NCBI RefSeq assembly: GCF_000981585.1
Contig: NZ_LN831776.1
Span: 7,495,903-7,559,902 of the forward strand
Direction of reading: 5' to 3'
Length of the DNA stretch: 64,000 nucleotides
Source: Paenibacillus riograndensis SBR5
GTDB lineage: Bacteria > Bacillota > Bacilli > Paenibacillales > Paenibacillaceae
The notes beneath the pieces were generated by a model. It did not search any database. It saw nothing but the letters and a program-made list of their open reading frames with translations, and was not told the origin of the DNA. The translations under genes were made by a program, and so were the position numbers. Below, piece by piece: positions 7,294 through 16,476 of this stretch. Position 1 is the stretch's first letter. Each line of letters opens with the position of its first letter.

Positions 7294-8721
7294 TCAGACC
7301 ACCCCTCCGCTTGCTTTGGCTTGCAAGGGATGCGGGGCTTCCGCTTCGAACCGTTTGCGGTGCAGATATTTCCCGGACCCCGCTTGGCCGACAAACTGCT
7401 TGTCGCGAATGACAAATTTCCCCCGGCTGAGCACGGAGACCGGCTCGCCTTTAACCTCCATGCCTTCGAAGGGATTGTAGTCTACGTTCATATGATGGGT
7501 TTCAGCAGAAAGGGTTCGTTCGACGGATGGATCGAAAATCACGATATCTGCATCACTGCCTACCGCAATGGTGCCTTTCTGAGGAAAAAGCCCAAACAGC
7601 TTGGCGCTCGATGTGGAAATAATATCAACAAATTTATTTAGGGAAATGCGGCCTTTCTGCACGCCTTCGGAGTAGAGCACACTGAACCGGTCTTCAATGG
7701 TCGGTCCGCCGTTCGGAATCTTCGAGAAATCGCCCAGCCCAAGGTCCTTCTGTCCCTTGAAGTTAAAGGAACACTGGTCAGAGCCGATTGTCTGCAGCGC
7801 GCCGCTCCAGAGCGCATCCCACAGCACCGCCTGGTTCCACTCTTCGCGCAGCGGCGGGGACCAGACATATTTGGCACCTTCGAAGTCCGGCTTCTCCAGC
7901 GCCGTCTGATCGAGTACCAGATACTGCGGACAGGTCTCGCCGTAGACACGCAGCCCTTTCCGGCGCGCTTCTGCGATCTTCCAGGCGGCTTCCGCACAGG
8001 TCACATGCACCACATACAGCTGGGAACCGGTCAGCTCCGTCAGATAAGCAGCCCGGCCGGTGGCCTCGCCTTCCAGCTCCGGCGGACGGGTCAAAGCATG
8101 GTAGATCGGATCGGTGTTCCCGGCAGCCAAGGCCTGCTCGACCAGATATTCAATCACATCGCCGTTCTCGGCATGGACCATCACCAGAGCGCCTTCCCGC
8201 TTGGCGGCCTGCAGCGTCTTGTACAGCACGCCGTCGTCAGCCTGGAAGGTGTTCTTGTAGGCCATGAACACCTTCAGCGAGGTGATGCCTTCGTTCTCAA
8301 TAATCTGCGGCAGCTCGCCAAGCACCTTGTCATTCAGCTCCGAGACCATCAGGTGGAAGCTGTAATCAATCACCGCCTTATCCTGTGATTTGTGATGCCA
8401 GGTATCCACGGCCTGCTGCAGCGGCTGGCCTTTGGCGGTCAGGCAGAAATCGATGACTGTCGTTGTCCCGCCATATGCGGCGGCAACCGTTCCAGTCTCG
8501 AAGTCGTCGGCGGTCACCGTGCCGCCAAAAGGCATATCCAGATGCGTATGGGGATCAATGCCGCCCGGGAATACATAGCAGCCGGAAGCGTCGATGATCT
8601 CCGCACCCGGCGCTTCCAGATTCAGGCCGATTCCGGCAATAATCCCGTCCTCGATCAGAACATCTCCTGCATACGTATCCGCTGCGGTAACGATAATGCC
8701 ATTCTTGATCATCTTCTTCAT
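7294..8721 (-). CDS. hydA: Dihydropyrimidinase / D-hydantoinase
   Basis: A 475-residue amidohydrolase that opens 5,6-dihydrouracil or dihydrothymine to the N-carbamoyl-beta-amino acid. All expected binuclear zinc ligands are visible: His58 and His60 in DPHTHLD, the carbamylated Lys150 in SLKVFMAYK, His183 in MVHAENGD, His239 in VVHVTCAEA and Asp315 in GSDQCSF. Length matches the family. GGAGGTGG precedes the ATG, which lies 2 bases after the preA stop. Together with PreT/PreA this places it in the reductive pyrimidine route rather than in stand-alone hydantoin use. The substrate range is inferred. Confidence 0.93.
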   Translation of the reverse strand: MKKMIKNGIIVTAADTYAGDVLIEDGIIAGIGLNLEAPGAEIIDASGCYVFPGGIDPHTHLDMPFGGTVTADDFETGTVAAAYGGTTTVIDFCLTAKGQPLQQAVDTWHHKSQDKAVIDYSFHLMVSELNDKVLGELPQIIENEGITSLKVFMAYKNTFQADDGVLYKTLQAAKREGALVMVHAENGDVIEYLVEQALAAGNTDPIYHALTRPPELEGEATGRAAYLTELTGSQLYVVHVTCAEAAWKIAEARRKGLRVYGETCPQYLVLDQTALEKPDFEGAKYVWSPPLREEWNQAVLWDALWSGALQTIGSDQCSFNFKGQKDLGLGDFSKIPNGGPTIEDRFSVLYSEGVQKGRISLNKFVDIISTSSAKLFGLFPQKGTIAVGSDADIVIFDPSVERTLSAETHHMNVDYNPFEGMEVKGEPVSVLSRGKFVIRDKQFVGQAGSGKYLHRKRFEAEAPHPLQAKASGGVV

Positions 8722-8723
8722 CC

Positions 8724-10013
8724 TTACACCACCTCCGCTTCCGAATATGAGCCGTTCAGGCTGCTGATGACCTTTTGCCGCTGATTCCAGCTCATTGGAA
8801 CCGCTCCGCTGTCCAGAGCCACCATATCAATCGCCCCGTCCGCCGGGCAGACAATGGAACACAGGTTGCAGCCTACACAATCCTCCTCGCGCACGTGCAG
8901 AATGGCCTTGCCGCCGGCATCCGTAAGCATATCGATGCATTGATGCGAAGCGTCTTCGCAGGCAATATGGCATTTGTTGCAGTTGATGCAGTTCTCCTCA
9001 TTAATCCGTGCCACCACTTTGTAATTCAGATCCAGATCGCCCCAGTTGGAGTATTTGGGCACCGATTTGCCGATCAGCTCCGTGACTGAAGCCAATCCTT
9101 TGTCATCCAGATAGTTGTTCAAGCCATCGATCATCTCCCCGACAATCCGGAACCCGTGGTGCATGACCGCCGTGCAGACCTGAATGCCGGTAGAGCCCAT
9201 CAGCATGAACTCCACCACATCCTGCCAGGTGGAGATCCCGCCGATCCCGGAGATCGGCACGCCCACCCCGCGGTCGCGCGCACATTCAGCGACCATGCTG
9301 AGGGCAATCGGCTTCACAGCCGGACCACAGTAGCCGCCGTGCGCCCCTTGGCCGCCCACATTCGGGATCGTGTTCCAGCTATGGATGTCGACACCTGCCA
9401 GACTGTTAATCGTATTGATCAGGCTGATCGCATCCGCTCCGCCCTTAACGGCGTGGCGGGCCACAACCGTAATGTCCGTAATATTCGGCGTCAGCTTCAC
9501 AATGACGGGCGTAGCCGCCACTTCCTTGACCCAATAGGTCTGGGCTTCCACCAGGTCGGGCTGCTGCCCGGAGGCCGCGCCCATCCCGCGCTCAGCCATG
9601 CCGTGCGGACAGCCGAAGTTAAGCTCAAGGCCGTCTACGCCGACAGCTTCGGCCCGCTTGACGATTTCATGCCATTTCTCCTGCTTCGGCTCCACCATCA
9701 GAGAGGCGACCACGGCATGGTTAGGAAACCTTTTTTTCGTTTCATAGATTTCCTTGAGGTTGACCTCCAGCGGGCGGTCGGTGATCAGCTCGATATTATT
9801 GAAGCCGGCTACACGCTGCCCGTTGAAATGCACAGCCGCAAACCGGGAAGAGGTATTGATAATCGGATCGCCCAGCGTCTTCCACACCGCACCTCCCCAG
9901 CCTGCCTCAAAGGCCCGCTGCACCTGGTAGCCGGTATTGGTAGGCGGCGCCGAGGCCAGCCAGAATGGATTGGGTGACTTGATCCCTGCAAGATCGATAC
10001 TCAAATCTGCCAT
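8724..10013 (-). CDS. preA: NAD-dependent dihydropyrimidine dehydrogenase subunit PreA
   Basis: A 429-residue protein. The start at 10011-10013 (MADLSIDLAGIKSPNPFWLASAP cut here) is chosen because GGGAGGT lies 8 bases upstream; an in-frame upstream extension to 10070 carries no family sequence. The FMN-binding dihydroorotate-dehydrogenase-like barrel shows NPFWLASAPPTNTG, LELNFGCPHGM and PISGIGGI. The C-terminus holds two 4Fe-4S clusters, CINCNKCHIAC and CVGCNLCSIVC. It reduces uracil and thymine with electrons delivered through PreT. A 122-base gap with small hairpins separates it from preT. Confidence 0.93.
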   Translation of the reverse strand: MADLSIDLAGIKSPNPFWLASAPPTNTGYQVQRAFEAGWGGAVWKTLGDPIINTSSRFAAVHFNGQRVAGFNNIELITDRPLEVNLKEIYETKKRFPNHAVVASLMVEPKQEKWHEIVKRAEAVGVDGLELNFGCPHGMAERGMGAASGQQPDLVEAQTYWVKEVAATPVIVKLTPNITDITVVARHAVKGGADAISLINTINSLAGVDIHSWNTIPNVGGQGAHGGYCGPAVKPIALSMVAECARDRGVGVPISGIGGISTWQDVVEFMLMGSTGIQVCTAVMHHGFRIVGEMIDGLNNYLDDKGLASVTELIGKSVPKYSNWGDLDLNYKVVARINEENCINCNKCHIACEDASHQCIDMLTDAGGKAILHVREEDCVGCNLCSIVCPADGAIDMVALDSGAVPMSWNQRQKVISSLNGSYSEAEVV

Positions 10014-10135
10014 TAATATTACCTCCCTGTCATGTAAAACCGGCAAGAGCAGCCGGCCTTGGATTCGCACAGCAGCTCCAATTTATACAGCAGACATACA
10101 TGCCGCTCCTTCGCGGCACTTCTGACGAAGAAAAT

Positions 10136-11530
10136 TCAGCGAAGGATAGGGCCAAGCACACCATCCTGCAGACCCGACATCTGCTGCATAATGGCATAAG
10201 CGGCATCCTTGCCCTGCCGGGCAGCGGAGACTACCGTCGCTTCACCTTTGCCCGAGCCGAAGACGATATCCCCGGCTGCATAAATCTGCGGATCGGAGGT
10301 CCGGCCGGTTGCTTCATCAATCTTGACCACGCCCCGTTCATGCTCAAGCCCCAGCGCTTCAATCAGGTCAACCCGCCGTTTCTGTCCGATGGCTACCACC
10401 ACCGCATCTACCGGCATCAGGAATTCAGAACCCTCCACCGGCACCGGTATCAGGCGGCCGTCCTTGCCGGTCTCCCCGGTCAGCTTCATCTGCACACACT
10501 CCAGAGCAGTCACATTGCCCAGTTCATCCCCGACGATCCGCTTCGGCAGGGTCAGCCAGCTGAATTCCACACCCTCCTGCTTGGCGAATTCATATTCAAA
10601 ATCATACGCGGTCATCTCCGCAGGCGTCCGGCGGTACACCATCTTCACATTTGCCGCTCCCAGCCGCACCGAGCAGGTGGCCGCATCAACCGCCGTGTTG
10701 CCTGCCCCGATGACGGCGACCCGCCGGCCCATCAGCTCCAATGCCGGAATGCCGGTCTTTGTGGTTTCCACAAGCTCGATGGCATCATACACGCCGGAGA
10801 GCTTCTCTCCTTCAATGCCGAGAGGCGGAACATACCCCATTCCCGCAGCCAGCACAATAGCATCATATCCGGCCTTCAGCTCCTCTACAGAGACATCCAC
10901 GCCCACCTTCATTCCGGTACGGATCTCTACCCCCAGCTTCCGGACCTGCTCCACTTCCCACAGCGGGATGGACTGCGGCAGCCGGAACGAGACGATCCCA
11001 TGTGTGTCCAGTCCGCCCGCAAGCTCCTTCGCCTCATAGATCACCACACCACAACCCTCACGCGCCAGCTCCCTGGCTGCTGACAGGCCGGCGGGACCGC
11101 TGCCGATTACGGCGACTCTCCTGCCGTTAGGAAGACCCGGCTTAAATAACCGGGTTCCGCTGCTGATCGCCCAATCGGTAGCATAACGCTGCAGCAGCCC
11201 GATCTGGACGGGTGCAGAATCATCATTCAGCACACAAGCCCCTTCGCACAGTTCCTCCGTTGGACAGACCCGCGCGCAGCTGGCGCCCACCGGATTGGAA
11301 TCCATGATCGTCTGTGCCGAACCCTTCAGATTGCCGGTCGCAATGCGCTTGATAAAAGAAGGAATATTAATGCTGGTCGGGCAGGCTTTGATGCAGGGCG
11401 CATCATAACAATACAGGCAGCGGTTGGACTCTTCGATTGCACCTTTGCGGGTAAGGCCAGGCTCGGCCTCGGCAAAATTGCGCCTGAACATGTCGGGCGT
11501 GAATGTGTTTAACGGAGAAGTGAGCTCCAT
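10136..11530 (-). CDS. preT: Dihydropyrimidine dehydrogenase subunit PreT (FAD/Fe-S NAD(P) oxidoreductase)
   Basis: A 464-residue flavoprotein starting at the ATG 11528-11530 with AGGAGGG upstream. The N-terminal cysteine-rich domain (CLYCYDAPCIKACP and SCARVCPTEELCEGAC) matches the Fe-S region of the GltD/PreT family. Two dinucleotide folds follow: GSGPAGLSAARELA for FAD and GAGNTAVDAATCSVRLGA for NAD(P)H, and the protein ends with a typical YAAGDIVFGSGKGEATVV. It passes electrons to PreA. A GltD-like subunit is an alternative on family grounds, but the preA neighbour settles the call. A GlnR/TnrA-type box lies about 58 bp upstream of the start. Confidence 0.9.
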   Translation of the reverse strand: MELTSPLNTFTPDMFRRNFAEAEPGLTRKGAIEESNRCLYCYDAPCIKACPTSINIPSFIKRIATGNLKGSAQTIMDSNPVGASCARVCPTEELCEGACVLNDDSAPVQIGLLQRYATDWAISSGTRLFKPGLPNGRRVAVIGSGPAGLSAARELAREGCGVVIYEAKELAGGLDTHGIVSFRLPQSIPLWEVEQVRKLGVEIRTGMKVGVDVSVEELKAGYDAIVLAAGMGYVPPLGIEGEKLSGVYDAIELVETTKTGIPALELMGRRVAVIGAGNTAVDAATCSVRLGAANVKMVYRRTPAEMTAYDFEYEFAKQEGVEFSWLTLPKRIVGDELGNVTALECVQMKLTGETGKDGRLIPVPVEGSEFLMPVDAVVVAIGQKRRVDLIEALGLEHERGVVKIDEATGRTSDPQIYAAGDIVFGSGKGEATVVSAARQGKDAAYAIMQQMSGLQDGVLGPILR

Positions 11531-11576
11531 CCGTATCCCTCCTTCTGTATGAATGGCTTCCACTTTAGCACCATAT

Positions 11577-11596
11577 TTATGTTATATAACATAACA
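11577..11596 (-). promoter_or_regulatory. GlnR/TnrA-type nitrogen box upstream of preT
   Basis: TGTTATATAACATAACA (11580-11596) fits the established TnrA/GlnR consensus TGTNA-N7-TNACA without mismatch and overlaps the perfect palindrome TTATGTTATATAACATAA (11577-11594). Its centre is about 58 bp from the preT start. The companion site at 20262-20278 sits at almost the same distance from the ABC operon. Confidence 0.7.
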
Positions 11597-11751
11597 CAGT
11601 TACGAGTATTGCCTTAATATTTTGCTTACTTCTCAGAATTAATGTAGTAAAATGAACAATAAACCTTATTCCTCATTCCACTTCCCATCCATTTAGGTTA
11701 ACTTTCCTTACACGTTATATTGAAACTATAGTAAATTCCGTTTTTCGTTAC

Positions 11752-11770
11752 ATTAGACAGAGTGTCTAAT
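11752..11770. promoter_or_regulatory. 19-bp palindrome, candidate PucR-type operator
   Basis: ATTAGACAGAGTGTCTAAT has 8-bp arms around a 3-base centre. It lies 90 bp upstream of the regulator start. The same half-sites (TAGACA and TGTCTA) reappear as a wide inverted repeat at 20358-20406 beside the ABC operon. The regulator assignment is inferred. Confidence 0.5.
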
Positions 11771-11860
11771 TTCAAAAGTGTATTTTTTACCTGTAAGAAT
11801 AGCCTGAGAACTGCCCGGACCAGGCAGGAAAAGATCATATGTCAAGCGAGGGGGATGTTT

Positions 11861-13549
11861 ATGGATTGGGAGCTTGTTTTCACCATTCGTGATGCACTCA
11901 AAAGACCGCTGTTTGCAGAATCGGAAGTCATCGGCGGCAGAACCGGCCTGAACCGCGCCATCCGCTGGGTGCATGTGCTGGAGAGCGCGGGCTTTGAAAG
12001 CCTGATCCACGGGGAGGAAATGATTCTGACCACCGGCATGGGCGCAAGCGCCGGCCTGCCCTCTTCCTTATCTTTTATGCAGAATCTGATTGACAAGAAC
12101 GCAGCCTGCTTATGCATCGAGCTGGGGGACTATTTCAGCAGCATTCCCCAGGAAATGATTGATCTGGCCAACCGGCATGATTTCCCGCTGATTATTTTTC
12201 CCCGCACTGTACGCTTTGTAGATATCACACTTGATCTGCATTCCCTCATTATCAACCGCCATCACCGCATGCTCCAGGAGCTGGAGAGTATCTCCCGTGA
12301 GTTCCACCGCCTGACACTGACCTCTCAAGGTACGATCAAGGTGCTGCAATTATTATGCAAAAGCACCCGCACACAAATTGTGTATATGCAGCCGCAAGGA
12401 AAACCCCTGTTCTTCCCGGCACTTTCGCCTGAAGATCAGGCCCCTCTCCTAAGCTTCTTCGAAGCCTTTGGCGAAGAAATGGAAGGTGTACAGCCGGATG
12501 CCGCTCCTTATATCCGCGACTATGGCCACAAGACGATTGCCTTGAAGCCGGTGGGTGCACTCGATCAGACCTGGGCTTATATTCTGATGGTCTGCAATCA
12601 TAAGCCGCAGGAGTTTGACTGTCTGCTGCTCGATTCCGCGTCACTGTCCATTGCTCAGGAGCTGCTGCGCACGCGGTATATGGAGGAACGCAAGCTGTTC
12701 TCGGAAAATCTGTGGGTGGATGAGCTGATCGGCGGCCGGACCCAGGATGACAACCGGCTCAAAGGATTGGTCGGGCCTGATTTCAATGTGGTTAATGAGC
12801 TTCCCTACCGTGTGTGCCTGGTCGAAATCGAAAACTCCCGCGATGTAAAATGGAACAGCTCGGAGAATGATTGGGAATCGATCACCTTTCATTTGTCGCT
12901 CATCCTCCGCTCGATCTTCGAGAAGTACTCGCTGCGCCCGCTGATTACGCTGAAGAACAACCGCCTCACCGTCATCGCCCTCGACATCCGGTCCAAGCTG
13001 CCCGGCAAGCTCCGGCTGCAGCAGGCGCTCGATGCCCTGCAGCATATCCACTCCGACGCGAAGCTGAAGGACCTGCAGCTCGTGATCGGCGTCAGCAAGT
13101 CCCACCGGGGCCTGAAGCACGCCTATGCCGCATACCAGGAAGCCGTACAAGCGCTGTCTCTATATTCTTGTTATCAGAAGTCCATTCTGTTCTATGAAGA
13201 GCTGGGCGTCTTCCAGCTGCTGCTGAGCCTGAATGACGGCAAAACGCTGGAGAACTTCATCCGCAGCTATCTCGGTCCCTTAATTGACCATGATAGCGCC
13301 AAAGGAAGCGAGCTGCTGCTGACCCTGCGCGTCTATCTCGACCATGACGGTTCGAAGCAGATTGCCGCCCGGAACCTGTTCATTGTCAGACAGTCGCTCT
13401 ACTACCGGCTGGACAAAATCACCGAGCTGCTGGGCGAAGACTTCATGCTGCCGGAGAACCGCATCTCCATCCAGGTCGCCTTGCGCGCCTACCAGCTCCT
13501 GTATCCTGAGAAGTTCACCCTGCCCAGCTCCCGTTCAGCACAGTTTTGA
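11861..13549 (+). CDS. PucR family transcriptional regulator
   Basis: A 562-residue protein. The ATG at 11861 (MDWELVFTIRDALKRPLF) has GAGGGG about 8 bases upstream, while an earlier in-frame ATG at 11855 lies too close to it. The N-terminal PucR sensing domain (about residues 5-125) includes NRAIRWVHVLE and LILTTGMGASAG-like text (MILTTGMGASAG). The middle is a GGDEF-like degenerate region. The C-terminal helix-turn-helix of the family (AARNLFIVRQSLYYRLDKITELLGEDF) ends near residue 545. Such regulators control purine and pyrimidine degradation or amino acid use. It is divergent from preT and convergent with the aminotransferase, overlapping it by 35 bp. Confidence 0.9.
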   Translation: MDWELVFTIRDALKRPLFAESEVIGGRTGLNRAIRWVHVLESAGFESLIHGEEMILTTGMGASAGLPSSLSFMQNLIDKNAACLCIELGDYFSSIPQEMIDLANRHDFPLIIFPRTVRFVDITLDLHSLIINRHHRMLQELESISREFHRLTLTSQGTIKVLQLLCKSTRTQIVYMQPQGKPLFFPALSPEDQAPLLSFFEAFGEEMEGVQPDAAPYIRDYGHKTIALKPVGALDQTWAYILMVCNHKPQEFDCLLLDSASLSIAQELLRTRYMEERKLFSENLWVDELIGGRTQDDNRLKGLVGPDFNVVNELPYRVCLVEIENSRDVKWNSSENDWESITFHLSLILRSIFEKYSLRPLITLKNNRLTVIALDIRSKLPGKLRLQQALDALQHIHSDAKLKDLQLVIGVSKSHRGLKHAYAAYQEAVQALSLYSCYQKSILFYEELGVFQLLLSLNDGKTLENFIRSYLGPLIDHDSAKGSELLLTLRVYLDHDGSKQIAARNLFIVRQSLYYRLDKITELLGEDFMLPENRISIQVALRAYQLLYPEKFTLPSSRSAQF

Positions 13550-14882
13550 CCGTATCGATGATAAACCGGATATCCTCATCGGTCGAGGACAGCGGCGGAG
13601 CGATGGTGAGCACATTATTGAAGCCTGCTACCGTGTCCCCGTTTTTGCCGATGATCAGCCCTTTGGCTTTGCACTCCGCGATAATACCTTTAACGATAGC
13701 CAGATCGGCAGGCTGCTTGGTGGCCTTATCCGCTACCAGCTCGATGCCAATGATCAGCCCGAAGCTGCGAATATCCCCCACCCGCTTATGGTCCAGAAGT
13801 CCGGCCCACTCCGCCGCCAGCCTCTTGCCGAGGATACCGGCGCGCTCCACCAAGTTCTCCTGCTCCAGGATTTCCAGATTCCGCAGGGCAAGTGCACAGG
13901 CTGCCGGATTGCCGCCGAAAGTATTCACATGGCGGAAATGCCCGTAATCGTCACTGTTATCCTTGAAGGCATCGTAGATATCCTTGCGGACTGCCGTTGC
14001 CGACAGCGGCAGGTAGGCGCTGGTCAATCCTTTGGCCATGGTGATGATATCCGGCTTCACGCTATAATTCTGATGGCCGAATTTGCAGCCGGACCGCCCG
14101 AACCCGCAGATGACCTCATCCATAATCAGCAGCACGCCATGCTTGCGGCAAATCTCCTGCACCCGGTCCAGATAGACCTGATGCGGCACAATGACACCGC
14201 CGCCGGTAATCACCGGCTCCATAATGACCGCCGCCACCGTCTCCACGCCTTCCCAGATCATCGTATCCTCTATCGCCTGCGCACTCTGAAGGTTGAATTC
14301 CTCCACGGTCATGCCGGCTGGACGGCGGTAGCTGTCCGGCGGGGCCACATGCAAAAACCCGCCGCCAAGCGGCTCATATTTATATTTGCGCTGGGCCTGG
14401 CCGGTAGCCGAGAGTGCGCCAAGCGAGCTGCCATGATATCCCCGGTAACGGGCGATAAATTTATGACGGTAATGCTGGCCGGTCTGCTGCTGGTACTGGC
14501 GGGCTATTTTGAAGGCGGCTTCGTTGGCTTCTGAACCGCTGTTGGAGAAGAAAATGACATAATCTCCTTCCAGCCATGTGTTCAGCTTCTCAGCCAGGGC
14601 GATCGCTGGCATATGGCTCTGTGTAAGCGGGAAATACGGCAGGCTAAGAAGCTGATGATAAGCCGCCTCCGCCAGCTCCTTGCGTCCATAGCCGACATTC
14701 ACACACCACAGGCCGGACATGCCGTCCAGAAACTTGTTCCCGTCAATATCCGTCACCCATGACCCGCTTGCCGCTGCGGCGATCATCGGCGGATTTTTCT
14801 CACTGTAGGGTGTAATGTTATGCCATAAATACTGCTGATCCTTCTGGACGGCCAGCCCGCTTTCGTTCCCCAGGCTCTGCAT
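13515..14882 (-). CDS. Class III aminotransferase (omega-amino acid:pyruvate type)
   Basis: A 455-residue PLP enzyme. The start is the ATG at 14880-14882, preceded by AGGAGAG. Fold-I class III features are clear: WVTDIDGNKFLDGMSGLWCVNVGY, FFSNSGSEANEAAFKIAR for the phosphate loop, RYRGYHGSSLGALSATG, LLIMDEVICGFGRSG with the PLP-binding Asp, and the Schiff-base lysine in IITMAKGLTSAYLP. Beta-alanine or beta-aminoisobutyrate would be the logical donor after pyrimidine breakdown, with MmsA next in line. This substrate is inferred from context. It lies 30 bases after mmsA in one operon. Confidence 0.88.
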   Translation of the reverse strand: MQSLGNESGLAVQKDQQYLWHNITPYSEKNPPMIAAAASGSWVTDIDGNKFLDGMSGLWCVNVGYGRKELAEAAYHQLLSLPYFPLTQSHMPAIALAEKLNTWLEGDYVIFFSNSGSEANEAAFKIARQYQQQTGQHYRHKFIARYRGYHGSSLGALSATGQAQRKYKYEPLGGGFLHVAPPDSYRRPAGMTVEEFNLQSAQAIEDTMIWEGVETVAAVIMEPVITGGGVIVPHQVYLDRVQEICRKHGVLLIMDEVICGFGRSGCKFGHQNYSVKPDIITMAKGLTSAYLPLSATAVRKDIYDAFKDNSDDYGHFRHVNTFGGNPAACALALRNLEILEQENLVERAGILGKRLAAEWAGLLDHKRVGDIRSFGLIIGIELVADKATKQPADLAIVKGIIAECKAKGLIIGKNGDTVAGFNNVLTIAPPLSSTDEDIRFIIDTVKTVLNGSWAG

Positions 14883-14912
14883 GGCACTCTCTCCTCTCAA
14901 TATCTTAAATAG

Positions 14913-16379
14913 TTAATAACGCGCGGTAACCATCTTCTTGCGGGTATAGAACTCGACGCCGTCCCTGCCGTTCGCATGCAGATCCCCATAAAAGGATTTC
15001 TTGTAGCCCGAAAAAGGGAAAAACGCCATCGGCGCAGGCACACCCAGGTTGATCCCCAGCATCCCCGCATCAATCTCTTCCCGGAACTCCCGGATCGCCT
15101 TGGCGCTGTCCGTATAGATGCAGGCCCCGTTGGCAAAAGGAGACTGATTCGTCACGGCAATCGCCTCGGCCAGATCCTTGACCCGCACCACCGCCAGCAG
15201 CGGCGCAAATATCTCCTCCCGCCAGATGGTCATCCCCGGCTTCACATGGTCGAAAAGCGTCGGTCCGAGAAAATAACCCGCTCCGCCTGCTGCACTGTCC
15301 AATCTGCCGTCCCGCACCAGCTCCGCCTGCTCCTGAATTCCCGTTTCGATATAAGCGGCCGTACGCTCCTTGTTCGACTGGCGGATCACCGGGCCGAGGA
15401 ACACCCCCTCATCCTTGCCGTCGCCGATCTTCAGGCTGTCCGCCGCCTCAACCAGGCGGCGGACTAGTTCATCGGCTACAGCCTCATGGGCAACCACCAC
15501 AGAGCAGGCCATGCAGCGCTCGCCCGCAGAGCCGAAGGCGGCGGAAATGATGTTTTTAACCGCGCTGCCGAGATCGGCATCGGGCAGCACAATCGAATGA
15601 TTTTTGGCTCCGGCCAGGGCCTGGACCCGCTTGCCGGACGATGTTCCGCGCTTATAGACATATTCCGCGACCGGCTGGGAGCCTACGAAGGAAACAGCCT
15701 TGACCTCTTCATGGTCAAGCAGCCCGTTCACGACCTCATGTGCCCCGTGCACCACATTCAGCACCCCCGGCGGAAATCCCGCTTCCGCGAACAGCTCCGC
15801 CAGCCTGTTCATCAGCAGCGGCGTGCGCTCGGAGGGCTTCAGGACAAAGGTGTTGCCGCAGGCAACCGCCAGCGGGAACATCCAGCAGGGCACCATCATC
15901 GGAAAGTTGAACGGCGCAATACCGCCCACTACCCCAAGCGGGTACCGGTACATGCCGGACTCGACACCGCTAGCAATGTCCGGCAGCTGGCTGCCCATCA
16001 TCAGCGTGGGAATGCCGGCGGCAAATTCCACACATTCAATGCCGCGCTGCACTTCGCCGAGCGCTTCCTCCAGGCTTTTGCCGTTCTCCAGAGTGATCAG
16101 TCCGGCCAGCTCGTTCCTATGCTGCGCCAGCAGCTGCTGGTACTGGAAGAAATAGCGGGCGCGGCGCGGAACGGCAACCTTTTTCCAGGACCGGTACGCC
16201 TCAGCCGCCGCTTTTACCGCATCGTTCAGCTCATCCCGGCTGGAAATGGGCACATAAGCAATGACCTCTCCGGTTGCCGGATTGAACACTTCCTCCTGCT
16301 GTCCCGAGGAGGAGTCCACCCACACGCCGTTCACGTAGTTCTTCACTTTCTCCGTTTGCTTCACAAGCAGTGACATCAT
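14913..16379 (-). CDS. mmsA: CoA-acylating methylmalonate/malonate-semialdehyde dehydrogenase
   Basis: An aldehyde dehydrogenase superfamily protein of about 488 residues. The start is at ATG 16377-16379 or the adjacent ATG 16374-16376, with AGAGG upstream. The MmsA/IolA signature is present: [48 protein letters not shown] in place of the usual ELGGK motif, and the catalytic cysteine in [14 protein letters not shown]. It converts malonate semialdehyde or methylmalonate semialdehyde to acetyl- or propionyl-CoA, the expected fate of beta-alanine and beta-aminoisobutyrate carbon. It lies between the importer's binding protein and the aminotransferase. Confidence 0.92.
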   Translation of the reverse strand: MMSLLVKQTEKVKNYVNGVWVDSSSGQQEEVFNPATGEVIAYVPISSRDELNDAVKAAAEAYRSWKKVAVPRRARYFFQYQQLLAQHRNELAGLITLENGKSLEEALGEVQRGIECVEFAAGIPTLMMGSQLPDIASGVESGMYRYPLGVVGGIAPFNFPMMVPCWMFPLAVACGNTFVLKPSERTPLLMNRLAELFAEAGFPPGVLNVVHGAHEVVNGLLDHEEVKAVSFVGSQPVAEYVYKRGTSSGKRVQALAGAKNHSIVLPDADLGSAVKNIISAAFGSAGERCMACSVVVAHEAVADELVRRLVEAADSLKIGDGKDEGVFLGPVIRQSNKERTAAYIETGIQEQAELVRDGRLDSAAGGAGYFLGPTLFDHVKPGMTIWREEIFAPLLAVVRVKDLAEAIAVTNQSPFANGACIYTDSAKAIREFREEIDAGMLGINLGVPAPMAFFPFSGYKKSFYGDLHANGRDGVEFYTRKKMVTARY

Positions 16380-16414
16380 CTGCACCTCTTTTCTGTCCAG
16401 GGCTGTTGATTATA

Positions 16415-16446
16415 ATAGATGACCGCCCATTCCGGCGGTCATCTAT
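16415..16446 (-). terminator. Strong intercistronic hairpin (mRNA stabiliser or weak terminator)
   Basis: ATAGATGACCGCC pairs perfectly with GGCGGTCATCTAT over 13 bp around a 6-nt loop. It lies between the binding-protein gene and mmsA. On the - strand it is followed by TATAATC rather than a U-run, so partial termination or 3'-end protection of the upstream mRNA is more likely than full stop. Confidence 0.6.
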
Positions 16447-16476
16447 AAGGAATATGAATCATCGGTTGACCCATCG

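Larger units (their letters stand above)
11531..11860. other. Divergent control region between preT and the PucR-type gene
   Basis: This 330-bp AT-rich region holds a perfect TGTNA-N7-TNACA box (11580-11596) embedded in an 18-bp palindrome (11577-11594). A second 19-bp palindrome (11752-11770) lies nearer the regulator gene. I see no consensus -35/-10 pair strong enough to list for either gene. Confidence 0.6.
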
